DNA of 64,000 nt from Corynebacterium glaucum (GCF_030408855.1 NZ_CP047358.1:1984001-2048000); one strand, 5' to 3'. Numbered from the stretch's first letter, positions 1-11,147 are shown. Notes: generated from the sequence alone by a model not told the origin. Numbers and translations: made by a program.

Positions 1-1560
1 GCCGTGGCGCTGAAGTTGCCGGGCGAAGTCGGTGTCCTCGCCGCCATAGCCGGTGAACCCGGTGTCGAAACCGCCGAAGTCGCGCTCGATGCGCGCCCAG
101 GTGTCGGCGGTCATGGCAAATGACAGGGACCAGAACAGGTTGTAGTCGTGGGCGAGTTCCAGCTCGCCGACGGGCGGATTCGGGCGCGCCGGGTGCGGAT
201 CGGGGCGCACGGTGCGCAGCTCGCCCTCGCGCATGTACGTCACCGGACCTGCGACCACGGCGTCCGGGTGCGCCTCGAGCGCGCGCACGTACAGCGGCAC
301 AAGCTGCGAAGACGCCACGCAGTCGGCGTCGAGGAACACGATTATCTCCGCGCCGCGTTCGATCGCGGTGCGCGCGGCGAGGTTGCGGGCCGCGGCGAGG
401 TTCCTCGCATCCGCTAGTTGTGGCTCTGCCTCGACCACGTGCGACTTCGGCACCGCTTTACGCAGCTCGTCAGCATCAGCGAGCGCGACGGTGATGTGGT
501 CAGTGCCCTCGGGCTTCAGGTTCACCTGGTGCGTGAGGTGGGCTTTCCGGTTCGCATCAGCAAGAGTCACCAGGGCAATTTTGCTTGACGACGCCCCCGT
601 GGCCACCCCAGCGACCACCTCCGCGGCCCGCCGCGCGGCACCGTCCGTCTGCCACCGATACCAGTCGGGATTCAGCGCCTTCGCCTGCGCGAGCAGCGTT
701 GGCCACTCAGCAGCGGGCGGAAATCCGTCCGGGACGACGGCCAGGCCGGCGTCTCGGAGCACTTGGGCGTTGAGTTTTTGCTCGATGAAGGGCCGCGGTT
801 GCGGCAGCAGGATGGCCGGCGCGTTGGTCACGGCAATATCCGCGATCGAATTTTGTCCGCCCGCCGCGACCACGACCCCGGCACGCTGCAGGAGTTCGGT
901 CGGGTCGTCGACGCGGTTTTCACCGGTGAGGAACGTGAACGTGTACTCGGGACAGGCGGCTTCGACCGCAGCCCAGTCTTCCGGTTCCCAGGTGGAGCCG
1001 CCCTTGCCGGCCATGACCAGCACAGCGTGCGGATCGCGCTCGATGCCCGGCGCGGGAGTGAGCCGCGAAATCCCGCCGACGGCGTGCAGGCGCTCCTCGT
1101 GCCCGCGAAGGTGCTCAGGGGTTTCGATCCAGTCGGGCCAGGCGGCGATCAGGGCATCGGCCTGGGTGTAGGCGAGCTGGTGGGGCGCGTCGTCGCGCAG
1201 GCCCGGCATCGCGTGCGCGACGACCGGGATGCCCATCAGGCGTAGGAACACTCCTACCTCGACGGACACGTCCACGTAGAAGGCGTCGGGGGCGTTGTCT
1301 GCGGTCCACCCGGCAAGCGTCGCAAAGCGGCTGCGCAACCCCTGGTTACCGTAGGGCGCGTAGTGGAGCGTGCCGCCGGCGGTCATGGCGCGGCCGTGGT
1401 GGCCGTGGCCCGCATCGTCGGCAAGCACCACATCGGCGCCTTCCGCAGTGGAGAGGATCGTCGCCTCGTGACCGAGCGCGCGCAGCTCGCGCTGGATCTC
1501 GCGGCAACGCTGAATGTGGCCCGAACCGTGGTGGTGGGCGTAAATACCAATCGTGGCCAA
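1..1560 (-). CDS. Two-domain glycosyltransferase (GT-B + GT-A fusion), C-terminus cut by window edge
   Basis: One uninterrupted frame of 520 visible codons runs off the left edge. Residues about 1-315 look like a GT-B enzyme of the GT28/MurG type: an N-terminal HHHGSGH loop, then AGKGGSTW near 190 and AAGGQNSIADI near 245 (nucleotide-sugar side). From about 320 a GT2-type GT-A domain follows in the same frame: VTLADANR, then FLDADC (the metal-binding DxD) and GGFDTGFTGYGGEDTDF, the acceptor-side motif. I chose the TTG at 1560 because AAGGGGG lies just upstream and the preceding gene stops 5 bases away. It is the last gene of the minus-strand glycan operon and probably adds two sugars to a cytosolic glycan precursor. 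Donor and acceptor cannot be told. A GTG at 606 could also start a separate GT2 protein. Confidence 0.8.
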   Translation of the reverse strand, partial: MATIGIYAHHHGSGHIQRCREIQRELRALGHEATILSTAEGADVVLADDAGHGHHGRAMTAGGTLHYAPYGNQGLRSRFATLAGWTADNAPDAFYVDVSVEVGVFLRLMGIPVVAHAMPGLRDDAPHQLAYTQADALIAAWPDWIETPEHLRGHEERLHAVGGISRLTPAPGIERDPHAVLVMAGKGGSTWEPEDWAAVEAACPEYTFTFLTGENRVDDPTELLQRAGVVVAAGGQNSIADIAVTNAPAILLPQPRPFIEQKLNAQVLRDAGLAVVPDGFPPAAEWPTLLAQAKALNPDWYRWQTDGAARRAAEVVAGVATGASSSKIALVTLADANRKAHLTHQVNLKPEGTDHITVALADADELRKAVPKSHVVEAEPQLADARNLAAARNLAARTAIERGAEIIVFLDADCVASSQLVPLYVRALEAHPDAVVAGPVTYMREGELRTVRPDPHPARPNPPVGELELAHDYNLFWSLSFAMTADTWARIERDFGGFDTGFTGYGGEDTDFARQLQRHG

Positions 1561-1565
1561 GTGCC

Positions 1566-2666
1566 CTATGCCCCCTTCACCTGGGCGGCGAGGTAGCCGT
1601 AGTGGACCTGGCGGTAGAGCTCCACATAGGTGCGCGCGGTCTGCGTCAGCGAGTGGTGCTCCACCACCCATTCGCGCACCGCGGCGCGGTCGATTTCACG
1701 GGCGCGGTGGATCGCCCCCGCCAGCGCGTCGATGTCATCCGGCGGGGCGAGCGCGGCAGGCGCGTGGCACAGCAGCTCGCCCAAGCCACCGCGCTCGAAA
1801 GCGGCGACCGGAGTGCCGCACGCCATCGCCTCGAACGCAACCAGGCCGAAGGGCTCTTCCCACCGCGGGCTGACCACCGCGACGCCGGAGTTAGCAACCA
1901 GCTCGCGCAGGTGTGTGTGCGACATCGTCCCGCGCCACTCGGCCACACCCGGCGCGAGCCGCGGCGCGATCTCTTCGCGGAAATAGCGGCAGTCGCCCTT
2001 GCGTCCCGCCAACAACAGGGGCACCCCGGCGCGGCGCGCGGCGTCCATCGCCATGTGCGCGCCCTTTTCCGGCACCAGGCGCCCGAACCAAATGGCGTTG
2101 GAGCCGCCTGGGCCGAGCTTCCAGGTGGAGACGTTCACCCCGTTCGGAATCACGGTCGGCGCGTAAGGCAGCGTCCAATCGTCCGCAGTCGTGTGGCTCA
2201 CCGCTGCAAAGTGCCCGGCACGCGTGCCGGCAGCGGTGATCGCCGCCTGCAGCTCATCCACCTGCGGCGTGTGCAGCGTGGTCACCATCGGTAGCGACTC
2301 CGGGCTGTGCGGGCCGGGGAAGATCAGCGGGTTCAAGCTGTTGTTGTGCACCACGTCGTAGTCGCCGGCGACCAGCAGTCGGCGCAGCTTTACAAACGCA
2401 GCATCCTCGCGCTCTTTGCCGCCCGCTGGGTACGTGGTGTCGGTGGCCAAGTCGATCTGGTCGCCCCAGTCCACGCCGGGCAGCTCGAACGCCTTGCAGT
2501 TACCGTCGGAGCCTTCCGCGGCGAAGAAATCCACCTCGTGCCCCGCCGCCCGCAAGGCTTTCACCATGGTGTGGCAAAACGCTTCGAGCCCGCCGGCATA
2601 CGGTTCGCGGACGGGGTAGCGAGCGGGCCCGATGAAGGCGATGCGCAAGTGGCCGTCGTTAAGCAT
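1566..2666 (-). CDS. GT4-family glycosyltransferase
   Basis: The 366-residue product is a GT-B retaining glycosyltransferase. The N-terminus has IAFIGPARYPVREPYAGG, a GT4 glycine-rich acceptor loop. The C-terminal half has the donor-site pattern EEPFGLVAFEAMACGTPV (E-x7-E) and an LLLAGRKGD strand. The start at 2666 is set by AAGGAGG six bases upstream; an upstream in-frame start would overlap the previous gene much further. It overlaps the preceding gene by 8 bases and is followed after 5 bases by the fusion glycosyltransferase, so the three are translationally linked. Likely role: transfer of an NDP-sugar to a cell-surface polysaccharide or glycolipid precursor. The sugar is unknown. Confidence 0.85.
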   Translation of the reverse strand: MLNDGHLRIAFIGPARYPVREPYAGGLEAFCHTMVKALRAAGHEVDFFAAEGSDGNCKAFELPGVDWGDQIDLATDTTYPAGGKEREDAAFVKLRRLLVAGDYDVVHNNSLNPLIFPGPHSPESLPMVTTLHTPQVDELQAAITAAGTRAGHFAAVSHTTADDWTLPYAPTVIPNGVNVSTWKLGPGGSNAIWFGRLVPEKGAHMAMDAARRAGVPLLLAGRKGDCRYFREEIAPRLAPGVAEWRGTMSHTHLRELVANSGVAVVSPRWEEPFGLVAFEAMACGTPVAAFERGGLGELLCHAPAALAPPDDIDALAGAIHRAREIDRAAVREWVVEHHSLTQTARTYVELYRQVHYGYLAAQVKGA

Positions 2667-3642
2667 GATGCCCTCCTTGTGCAAGCCTTGAGTAAATCGC
2701 CGCATGCGCGGCCCGAACCTGTTTCAATTCGCGCGCACGGTCGCTTACGTAGGCTACCGCCCCGCGCGCGACGAGATGAGCCGCGGCCTCCCCCGCCGCT
2801 TGCCCGTCGCCCGCCGCGTAGACCGCGACCGCCGCATCGGTGTCGGCTTGGTCCGCATAGCAGCCGATATCCGGCACCGCGACGGTGGTGCCCAGATCGC
2901 GGCACAGCTCCAGCCACCCGGAGTGCGTACCCCGGGTGTACGGCAAGATGCAGGCGGTGGCGCTCGCGATCGCGGCGTGCAGCTCGGCGTCGCTCATCGG
3001 CGCGTGCACGTGCGCCTCTGGCAGGGCGGCCCGCAGCTCGGCGGTAGCCGGCACGTCGTGGACGTAGACGTCCAGCGGCACGCGCCCGGAGATATCACGG
3101 TAAAACTGCGGGTCCGCCACCACATTGCCGCGCAGGGACTTCACAAACACCGCTGCGCGCGGCGCACGGTCAACATCAACAGGGCTCGCAAGAGCAGGGT
3201 GCTTGACGACGTCCACGTGCGCCACCCCGAACGCGTCCCGCAGGGTCGCGGCGGCACAGTCGGTGAGCGTGAGCACCGCGTCGGCGGCGTCGAGGAGAAT
3301 CTGGAGGCGCTCCTGGTGGTCGCGCTGACCCTGCGCGTCGGCAAGATGCGGGTTCTCAATGTCGTGCGCGGTGACCACGAGCGGCACGGGCAGCACGTCT
3401 ACGAGCTCGCGGATCTGCGCGGGCGTGAAGTGCTCGAAGCCGAAATGCACGTGCATCACGGCGGGGTACTCCTGCGGGGGTATCGCACGCCAGTACTCGG
3501 CAGTGAAGGCAGGGTGCGGCCACCAATTCCCGTCGATGTCCGGGTCCGGCAGGTACGCCACATTCACAGGACGAATCGCCTGCGTATAGGGGTGTTCTGC
3601 CGGGATCGAAAGCACCCGGATTTCGGGGGAACCGCTGTGCAC
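2659..3642 (-). CDS. Glycosyltransferase-like protein
   Basis: The 327-residue product has a GT-B-like layout: HVHFGFEHF and VTAHDIENPH in the N-terminal half, and SDAELHAAIASATACILPY with RGTHSGWLELCRDLG in the C-terminal half, resembling the donor-binding part of GT4-like enzymes. The usual E-x7-E signature is not clear, so donor and activity are uncertain. It is the first gene of the minus-strand glycan operon and overlaps the next by 8 bases. The GTG start at 3642 lies six bases after a TATATT hexamer (3649-3654), so the mRNA is probably leaderless. Confidence 0.65.
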   Translation of the reverse strand: MHSGSPEIRVLSIPAEHPYTQAIRPVNVAYLPDPDIDGNWWPHPAFTAEYWRAIPPQEYPAVMHVHFGFEHFTPAQIRELVDVLPVPLVVTAHDIENPHLADAQGQRDHQERLQILLDAADAVLTLTDCAAATLRDAFGVAHVDVVKHPALASPVDVDRAPRAAVFVKSLRGNVVADPQFYRDISGRVPLDVYVHDVPATAELRAALPEAHVHAPMSDAELHAAIASATACILPYTRGTHSGWLELCRDLGTTVAVPDIGCYADQADTDAAVAVYAAGDGQAAGEAAAHLVARGAVAYVSDRARELKQVRAAHAAIYSRLAQGGHHA

Positions 3643-3648
3643 TCCACT

Positions 3649-3654
3649 AATATA
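3649..3654 (-). promoter_or_regulatory. -10 element of the leaderless minus-strand glycan operon
   Basis: TATATT on the minus strand, followed by six bases and the GTG start at 3642. This spacing puts the transcription start at or next to the start codon. The intergenic space 3643-3704 must also hold the promoter of the divergent plus-strand group. Confidence 0.45.
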
Positions 3655-3704
3655 ATCCCTCTCGCATCTTTCGCACTTACGTTCACCGCGTAGATTGGGG
3701 TGCC

Positions 3705-4556
3705 ATGGCTCCCACGCTCACCGTTGTTGGCAATTGCCAGGCTGAATCCACCCGCCGGTTGCTCATGTCTACCGGGGAATTCTCTTCCGAGCGCATCACC
3801 CCCGTCCACGAGCTCACCGCAAGCGACCTCGGCTGGTTCACCGAGCTCATTGGACGCACGGATGTGCTGGTAACCCAACCGATCCGCGACGACTACCGCG
3901 GCGTGCCCGTGGGCACCTCGCAACTGCGGGCGCTGCTAAAGCGCGGGGCGCGCCACGTTTCCGTTCCGGTGCTGCGCTTCGACGGGCTCATGCCGTACCA
4001 CGCGATCATCCGCAATCCCGCCGACACCTCAGAGAACCCGCCGGTAGTGCCGTACCACGACCTGCGCATTCTGGCCGCGGCCGCAAAGGGCCTCGACCAG
4101 CCGGTGGACCCCTCCCCCTCACCGGAGGCGCTGCGCCGCGCCGCCGCGATGTCGGTGGAGCAGATGCGCCTGCGCGAGCGCACCCACGGCGCTGTGGTCG
4201 TCTCCGACTACCTGGAAACCAACCCCGTCTGGCACACACTGAACCACCCCGACAACGCCACGCTCGCCCACATGGCCACGCAGATCCTTAACGCCCTCGA
4301 CATCACCGCCGAGGCGACGCTGCCGGACTACGAGATGCTCGGCGGCCTCGACGCCCCCATCGACGCTGCCGCAGCTGACGCGCTCGGCGTGACAGTCGAG
4401 GGTCGCGGCACGTGGCGCAGCCGCGAAACCGGCGACATCGACCAGGGCGAGATCGTCCGCGAACAGCTGGAGTACTACCGCCAGCGCCCCGGCGTGGTGG
4501 AGCATGGCCTGGTCCGGCACGCCGAGCGCATCAAAAACCTAGGGTTGATGGAGTGA
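3705..4556 (+). CDS. WcbI-type polysaccharide biosynthesis protein
   Basis: The 283-residue protein starts with LTVVGNCQAESTRRLL. The VGNCQ signature marks the WcbI family, named for a Burkholderia capsule gene and thought to bind CoA and modify capsule sugars. A second block, VSVPVLRFDGLMPYH followed by a YHD loop, also fits. The ATG at 3705 has GGGG just upstream. It is the first gene of the plus-strand group and its stop overlaps the next start (GTGA at 4553-4556). In this neighbourhood it may acylate or otherwise modify a surface glycan. The exact reaction is not established for the family. Confidence 0.75.
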   Translation: MAPTLTVVGNCQAESTRRLLMSTGEFSSERITPVHELTASDLGWFTELIGRTDVLVTQPIRDDYRGVPVGTSQLRALLKRGARHVSVPVLRFDGLMPYHAIIRNPADTSENPPVVPYHDLRILAAAAKGLDQPVDPSPSPEALRRAAAMSVEQMRLRERTHGAVVVSDYLETNPVWHTLNHPDNATLAHMATQILNALDITAEATLPDYEMLGGLDAPIDAAAADALGVTVEGRGTWRSRETGDIDQGEIVREQLEYYRQRPGVVEHGLVRHAERIKNLGLME

Positions 4557-5449
4557 AGCATCTCATCGTCGGCCCCGACAACCACGGGGTCACCGCCTAC
4601 GCCCTGTCGCTTGCGCAGGCCACCGGCGCGGACGTCATCCGCGAGGACACGTTCACCGATCAACCGCTGCCCGACGAGCCGATCCACGTGACGTTCACGG
4701 ACCACTTGTTCGGGAGTACGCCGCAAGAGGCCGTCGATAAGCTTTTGGCCCGAGTCGGCGAGCGCGAGCTTTCGGTGAGCTTCCACGACATTCCGCAGGT
4801 TGAGGAGGGTACGGATCGTTTCGCGCGCAGGGCTGATGCTTATCGACGGCTCCATGCACGCGCCCAACTCACCGGAACCAACTCGGCCCACGAGGCGCAG
4901 TTTTTCGACGGTGATGCGGCGGTGATTCACCTGCCGGTGCCGGTAATTGCGTCGGCATTCGACCCGGAACCGGGCACCGTTGGCGTGCTGGGGTTTGTCT
5001 ACCCGGGCAAGGGGCACGAGGACCTGGTGGCAGCGCTGCCGGATAAGCGCTTGCGGTTTCTCGGCTCGGTGTCTGCTGGGCACGAAAAGTGGGCGCAGGA
5101 GCTGGTGCGCACTGCGGGCAAGGTAGAGCTCACCGGATGGCTCGACGATGCCGCGATGGCGCGCGAGATGGGCCGCATTGAGGTGCCCGTGTGCGCGCAC
5201 CGGCACTTCTCCGCGTCTGGGTCGCTGATGACCTGGCTGGGCGCAGGGCGCAACGTGCTAGCCACGGACTCCGACTACACGCGCGAGATCGACGCGTGGC
5301 TACCGGGGCGCATCACGCTGGTTGCCGACGGCGCGTGGCGCGAGGCGGTGGAAGCACTCGAGCCGAAAGTCATGGACCCGCCTGAGTACGGCTGGGCCGA
5401 TGTCGCACGCGGATGGGAGGACGCATGGCGTTCGACTGGCCTGCTGTAA
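4553..5449 (+). CDS. Glycosyltransferase-like protein (GT-B fold)
   Basis: The 298-residue product starts with KHLIVGPDNHGVTAYA and contains LSVSFHDIPQ and VGVLGFVYPGKGHEDLV, the last resembling the hinge and donor-domain entry of GT4-type enzymes. RLRFLGSV and VELTGWLDDAAMA also fit a donor domain. The E-x7-E motif is not clear, so activity is inferred from the fold-like pattern and the neighbours. The GTG start at 4553 is coupled to the stop of the WcbI gene. Two copies of the CGTCGATAAGC repeat lie inside this gene in opposite orientations. Confidence 0.6.
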   Translation: MKHLIVGPDNHGVTAYALSLAQATGADVIREDTFTDQPLPDEPIHVTFTDHLFGSTPQEAVDKLLARVGERELSVSFHDIPQVEEGTDRFARRADAYRRLHARAQLTGTNSAHEAQFFDGDAAVIHLPVPVIASAFDPEPGTVGVLGFVYPGKGHEDLVAALPDKRLRFLGSVSAGHEKWAQELVRTAGKVELTGWLDDAAMAREMGRIEVPVCAHRHFSASGSLMTWLGAGRNVLATDSDYTREIDAWLPGRITLVADGAWREAVEALEPKVMDPPEYGWADVARGWEDAWRSTGLL

Positions 5450-6531
5450 GCGTGGTAATTCCCCACTACAACGCGCCGGAGTCGCTTGCGCGCGTGGTTG
5501 CGGCAGTGCGGGCGCAAGACTACGCGGGCGAGGTGGAGATCGTGGTTGCCGATGACGGCTCACGCGAGCTGCCGCAGATCCCCGGCGTGCGCCTGGTGCA
5601 ACAGGAAGACTTGGGTTTCCGCGCGGCTGCCGCGCGGAACCTGGGTGCTGCGGCGGCGAGCGGAGAGGTGCTGGCGTATTTGGATGCGGACACCGTCCCC
5701 GAGCCGGAGTACTTGTCCGCAGTCGTGCCGCACATTGTGGGCGATGCGCGTGCGGTGGTCGTGGGCACCCGGCTCACCGGCCGCGAGCGCACCGAGCCGC
5801 AGTGGCTTGTCGACGCCTGGGACACCACTGACAACCTGCGCGCCGCCGACCACTCCTCTTGGCGATACGTGATCTCGGCGGTGCTGAGCTGCTCCCGGGA
5901 GTTCTTCGACGAGGTCGGCGGCTTTGACGGCTCGTTCGTGGGCTACGGCGGCGAGGACTGGGAGTTCGGGTGGCGCGCCTGGAATGCTGGCGCCACGCTG
6001 GTGCACGAACCGCATGCGATCGCGGTGCATGAGGAAGAGGATTTCGGCGCCCGCTTCGATAACCCGGCCGAGGCTGCGCGGGTGAAGAACTCCGAATCGC
6101 TGGCGCTGGCCACGCGCATCACTCATCCGCTCGCGCGGCCCGACGGGGTGTGCTTCGGCGACTTCGACATGGCGGTGACCGTGCCGGCACTCGACGGCGA
6201 AGGGGTGACCGAGTTCGTCATCGCGGAGTGGGTGAAGTTCGGTGCCTATGTGCAGGTTGCCGAGGTGCCCGAGCTGTTCGCCGCCGACCCGCGCGTCGGC
6301 AGCGCACCCATCGACGCGCGCGTGTCTATCGCCATCGGTGCGGCGTGGGCACCGCAGGACTTAGACCTCCTGCTCGCCGCGGAGCACGTGCTGTGCGGTG
6401 ACGGCACCGTAGTGCGCACGGCCCGCGCCGCAGCGCTCGGTCTGGAGGCAGCCACCGGTACGCCGGAATCGATTGGGCTGACCCCGGTGGCGGGCCCGCT
6501 GCAGCTCGAGCGCTACTTCGCCGGCTGGTAG
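5425..6531 (+). CDS. GT2-family glycosyltransferase
   Basis: The 368-residue protein has a textbook GT-A layout. VSVVIPHYN is near residue 8, VVADDGS near 40, and YLDADTVPEPEY near 90 carries the DxD metal site. GGFDGSFVGYGGEDWEFGWR near 165 is the acceptor and catalytic region of the galactosyltransferase-like C-terminal domain. The tail of about 130 residues is not recognised. I use the ATG at 5425 with GGAGG four bases upstream; it overlaps the previous gene by 25 bases. It closes the plus-strand glycan group and meets rpiB tail to tail with a 3-base gap. Confidence 0.85.
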   Translation: MAFDWPAVSVVIPHYNAPESLARVVAAVRAQDYAGEVEIVVADDGSRELPQIPGVRLVQQEDLGFRAAAARNLGAAAASGEVLAYLDADTVPEPEYLSAVVPHIVGDARAVVVGTRLTGRERTEPQWLVDAWDTTDNLRAADHSSWRYVISAVLSCSREFFDEVGGFDGSFVGYGGEDWEFGWRAWNAGATLVHEPHAIAVHEEEDFGARFDNPAEAARVKNSESLALATRITHPLARPDGVCFGDFDMAVTVPALDGEGVTEFVIAEWVKFGAYVQVAEVPELFAADPRVGSAPIDARVSIAIGAAWAPQDLDLLLAAEHVLCGDGTVVRTARAAALGLEAATGTPESIGLTPVAGPLQLERYFAGW

Positions 6532-6534
6532 AAC

Positions 6535-7014
6535 TTAGGCGCCAGCGCCCGGCACCTCGGGCGCCACCCCGCTGCGCTCGTACGCCGCCAAGATGTCGAT
6601 GCGGCGCTGGTGGCGTTCTTCTTCGCTCCACGGCTGGGACACGAACGCGTCAACGATCGCGAGCGCCTCTTCCTCGGTGTGCATACGTCCGCCGATGCCG
6701 ATGAGCTGCGCGTTGTTGTGCTCACGCGCCAGCTGCGCGGTCTCCACCGACCACGCGAGCGCGCAGCGCGCACCCTTGACTTTGTTCGCGGCGATCTGCT
6801 CGCCGTTGCCGGAACCGCCAAGCACGATGCCTAGCGAGCCCGGATCGTTCACCACGGCTTCCGCGGCGGCGATGCAGAACGCCGGGTAGTCGTCCGCAGC
6901 GTCGTACTCGTGCGCGCCGCAGTCGGTCACCTCGAAGCCCTTTGCCTCAAGGTGCGCCTTGATCTGGTTCTTCCGCTCGAATCCGGCGTGGTCTGCTCCA
7001 AGGTAAATACGCAT
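6535..7014 (-). CDS. rpiB: Ribose-5-phosphate isomerase B
   Basis: The 159-residue enzyme interconverts ribose 5-phosphate and ribulose 5-phosphate in the pentose phosphate pathway. MRIYLGADHAGFE at the N-terminus is the RpiB/LacA signature, and GSGNGEQIAANKVKGARCAL is the phosphate-binding and active-site loop. REHNNAQLIGIGGR is also typical. Length is normal for the family. It lies 5 bases behind the DsbA-like gene and is probably co-transcribed with it. Confidence 0.95.
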   Translation of the reverse strand: MRIYLGADHAGFERKNQIKAHLEAKGFEVTDCGAHEYDAADDYPAFCIAAAEAVVNDPGSLGIVLGGSGNGEQIAANKVKGARCALAWSVETAQLAREHNNAQLIGIGGRMHTEEEALAIVDAFVSQPWSEEERHQRRIDILAAYERSGVAPEVPGAGA

Positions 7015-7019
7015 GGCCG

Positions 7020-7640
7020 CTAGTTTACCTGCGGGTTCTCAGTGCGGGAGCGCTTGAGTTCGAAGAAGTACGGGAATGAGGCCAGCTTCACCGCCGCGTC
7101 GAACAGCTCACCAGCTTCCTCGCCCTGGGGCACACGGGTAATCACCGGTCCGAAGAAGGCGGTGTCGCCAAGCTTAACGACGGGCGTGCCCACCTCATCG
7201 CCCACCGCGTCCATCGCCTGCGCGTGGTAGCCGCGCAGCAAGTCGTCAACGTCGGAGGTGTTGGCGCACTCCGCGATGTTCGCCGGGAGGCCGACCTTTT
7301 CCAGCGCCGCGGCGATGATCTCGTCGTAAGCGCCGTAGCCCTGCTTACCGCCTTCACCGGCCGGGTGGATCATCTCGCCCATCGTGGTGTAGAGCTCGTC
7401 GACCTTCTCCGGTGCTTCCTGCTTCACCTTCGCAAACACTCGGGCGGGACCCCAGTTGGCTGTCTTCCTTTTCTCAAATTCTTCGGAAAGCTCACGATTT
7501 TCGTTAAGTACTGCGAGCGACATTGGTGTCCACTCGACCTTAACCTCGCGCACTTGCTCAACTTCCTTCATCCAACGGGAGGCTTGCCACGCAAATGGAC
7601 AAACTACATCGAAATAAAAAGTGACTTTTTCAACAAACAT
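7020..7640 (-). CDS. DsbA-family protein of the mycothiol-dependent nitroreductase type
   Basis: The 206-residue protein has a thioredoxin fold with a helical insertion. FYFDVVCPFAWQASRW aligns with the active site of the actinobacterial Rv2466c-like group, and GTPVVKLGD is the cis-Pro loop. The motif here is C-P-F-A, so the second, resolving cysteine of the usual CPWC is missing. A one-cysteine mechanism with mycothiol is plausible. The start at 7640 is fixed by GAGGAG seven bases upstream. Cytosolic; no signal peptide. Confidence 0.8.
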   Translation of the reverse strand: MFVEKVTFYFDVVCPFAWQASRWMKEVEQVREVKVEWTPMSLAVLNENRELSEEFEKRKTANWGPARVFAKVKQEAPEKVDELYTTMGEMIHPAGEGGKQGYGAYDEIIAAALEKVGLPANIAECANTSDVDDLLRGYHAQAMDAVGDEVGTPVVKLGDTAFFGPVITRVPQGEEAGELFDAAVKLASFPYFFELKRSRTENPQVN

Positions 7641-7769
7641 TTGAAGTTCTCCTCTACGGGTGTTTGGCATGGAGGTGCATCCGATTCTAGCCGGTTTGGG
7701 AGCACTTGCACGGCCCAGGCTTTGACGGCGGTGCAACCCCCGATTTAACCGTGCAAATGTACTTCTCGC

Positions 7770-7836
7770 AGCTCTCTCAGGTGCCGGATTTTGCGCACGC
7801 CTGGGCAAACGGTGCTGGAAGCTTCCTGAGAGAGCT
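7770..7836. repeat. 12-bp inverted repeat in the pepN leader region
   Basis: AGCTCTCTCAGG at 7770-7781 is repeated in perfect inverse at 7825-7836, with a 43-base loop. Fourteen bases further on is GTTTTTC. It lies in the 280-base gap between the divergent DsbA-like gene and pepN, so on the plus strand it could form an attenuator-like hairpin in the pepN leader. The rest of the gap shows no gene. Confidence 0.5.
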
Positions 7837-7920
7837 ACAGCAAGTAGCAGTTTTTCAGACGCTGCCCGAGCAGACACCTTCTCCCCTGGGCGCTCACAGG
7901 TGCCGAGTACCCTTGGCCGC

Positions 7921-10332
<2,412 letters not shown>

Positions 10333-10352
10333 GTCGGGGCTTAGCCCGGGCC

Positions 10353-10368
10353 CTAGGCTGCGGCCTAG
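10353..10368. terminator. Small hairpin between convergent pepN and gntR-type gene
   Basis: CTAGGC-TGCG-GCCTAG, a perfect 6-bp stem with a 4-base loop, overlaps the stop of the GntR-type gene. No T-tract follows, so termination is only a possibility. Confidence 0.3.
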
Positions 10369-11051
10369 TTCAGCGCGCTAGTGCGCAGCTGCAGCGCGTC
10401 CGGGCGCACCGAGATCTGGCTGAAAGACACCAACGTGTCGCCCGCGTAGACGCGGCGGGTGATGCGCTGCAGCAAGGTGTTGCCGGTGACGCAGAGGCGC
10501 GCCTGCTCGCGCTCGGAAGGGCGTGCCGGGGCAATCACGTCCTGGCGGCGCAGCTCGGCGAATGCGTGCGGGTCGCGCGAGGGCAGGGTATAGGTGGTCT
10601 CGTACGCGATCGGGTAGCCGCGCACCGCATAGACGGTCTCGATGGCGAAGACCTCGGTGCCGCTGTCCAGGTCGAATGCGAGCTCCACTGCAGCGGGCGC
10701 TTTGATCGTGCCGGAGGAGGTCACGGTCGAGCTGAGCGCGACATCCTGCGCGGAGAGCTGGACTGCGATGTCTTCCGTCGAGTTGAGATCCACGAAAGGC
10801 GGCAGCTCACGCACGAAGGTTCCGCCAGTGCGTCCGCGGCGACGCTCGATGATGCCTTCATCCTGGAGCAGTGCAAGTGCGTGGCGCACCGTCATGCGGG
10901 CGACGCCGAACTCATCCACAAGCTCGCGCTCAGCCGGAAGGCGATCCCCAGCGACGAGTTCCTGCGCCTCGATCTTCGCGCGGAGCTGATCTGAAATGAC
11001 CATGTACGCCGGCCGCTTTGGAGTTGTGCGTGTTTCTAACTGAGTAGTCAT
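10365..11051 (-). CDS. GntR-family regulator with UTRA domain (HutC type)
   Basis: The 228-residue repressor type has an N-terminal winged helix (about 12-80; LVDEFGVARMTVRHALALL is the recognition region) and a C-terminal UTRA ligand domain ending in SFSQISVRPDAL. Ligands in this subfamily are usually sugars, sugar phosphates or amino-acid derivatives; which one cannot be told. I chose the ATG at 11051 because longer versions run into the intergenic hairpin region. It follows metB on the same strand, 134 bases away. Confidence 0.85.
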   Translation of the reverse strand: MTTQLETRTTPKRPAYMVISDQLRAKIEAQELVAGDRLPAERELVDEFGVARMTVRHALALLQDEGIIERRRGRTGGTFVRELPPFVDLNSTEDIAVQLSAQDVALSSTVTSSGTIKAPAAVELAFDLDSGTEVFAIETVYAVRGYPIAYETTYTLPSRDPHAFAELRRQDVIAPARPSEREQARLCVTGNTLLQRITRRVYAGDTLVSFSQISVRPDALQLRTSALN

Positions 11052-11147
11052 TTTTCTGACCCCCAAAGAGTCCCTAAATGTTTTGAATGCAACTTTTGCA
11101 TAAACACTAGTGAATGATTTGGGAACCTCGCACAAAAATTTCGCTTT

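Noticed and set aside
7760..7850. Possible glycine riboswitch (CTCTCAGG-like core) before pepN
   Set aside because: The core word also appears on the other arm of the hairpin, the rest of the aptamer consensus is missing, and pepN is not a glycine-responsive gene.
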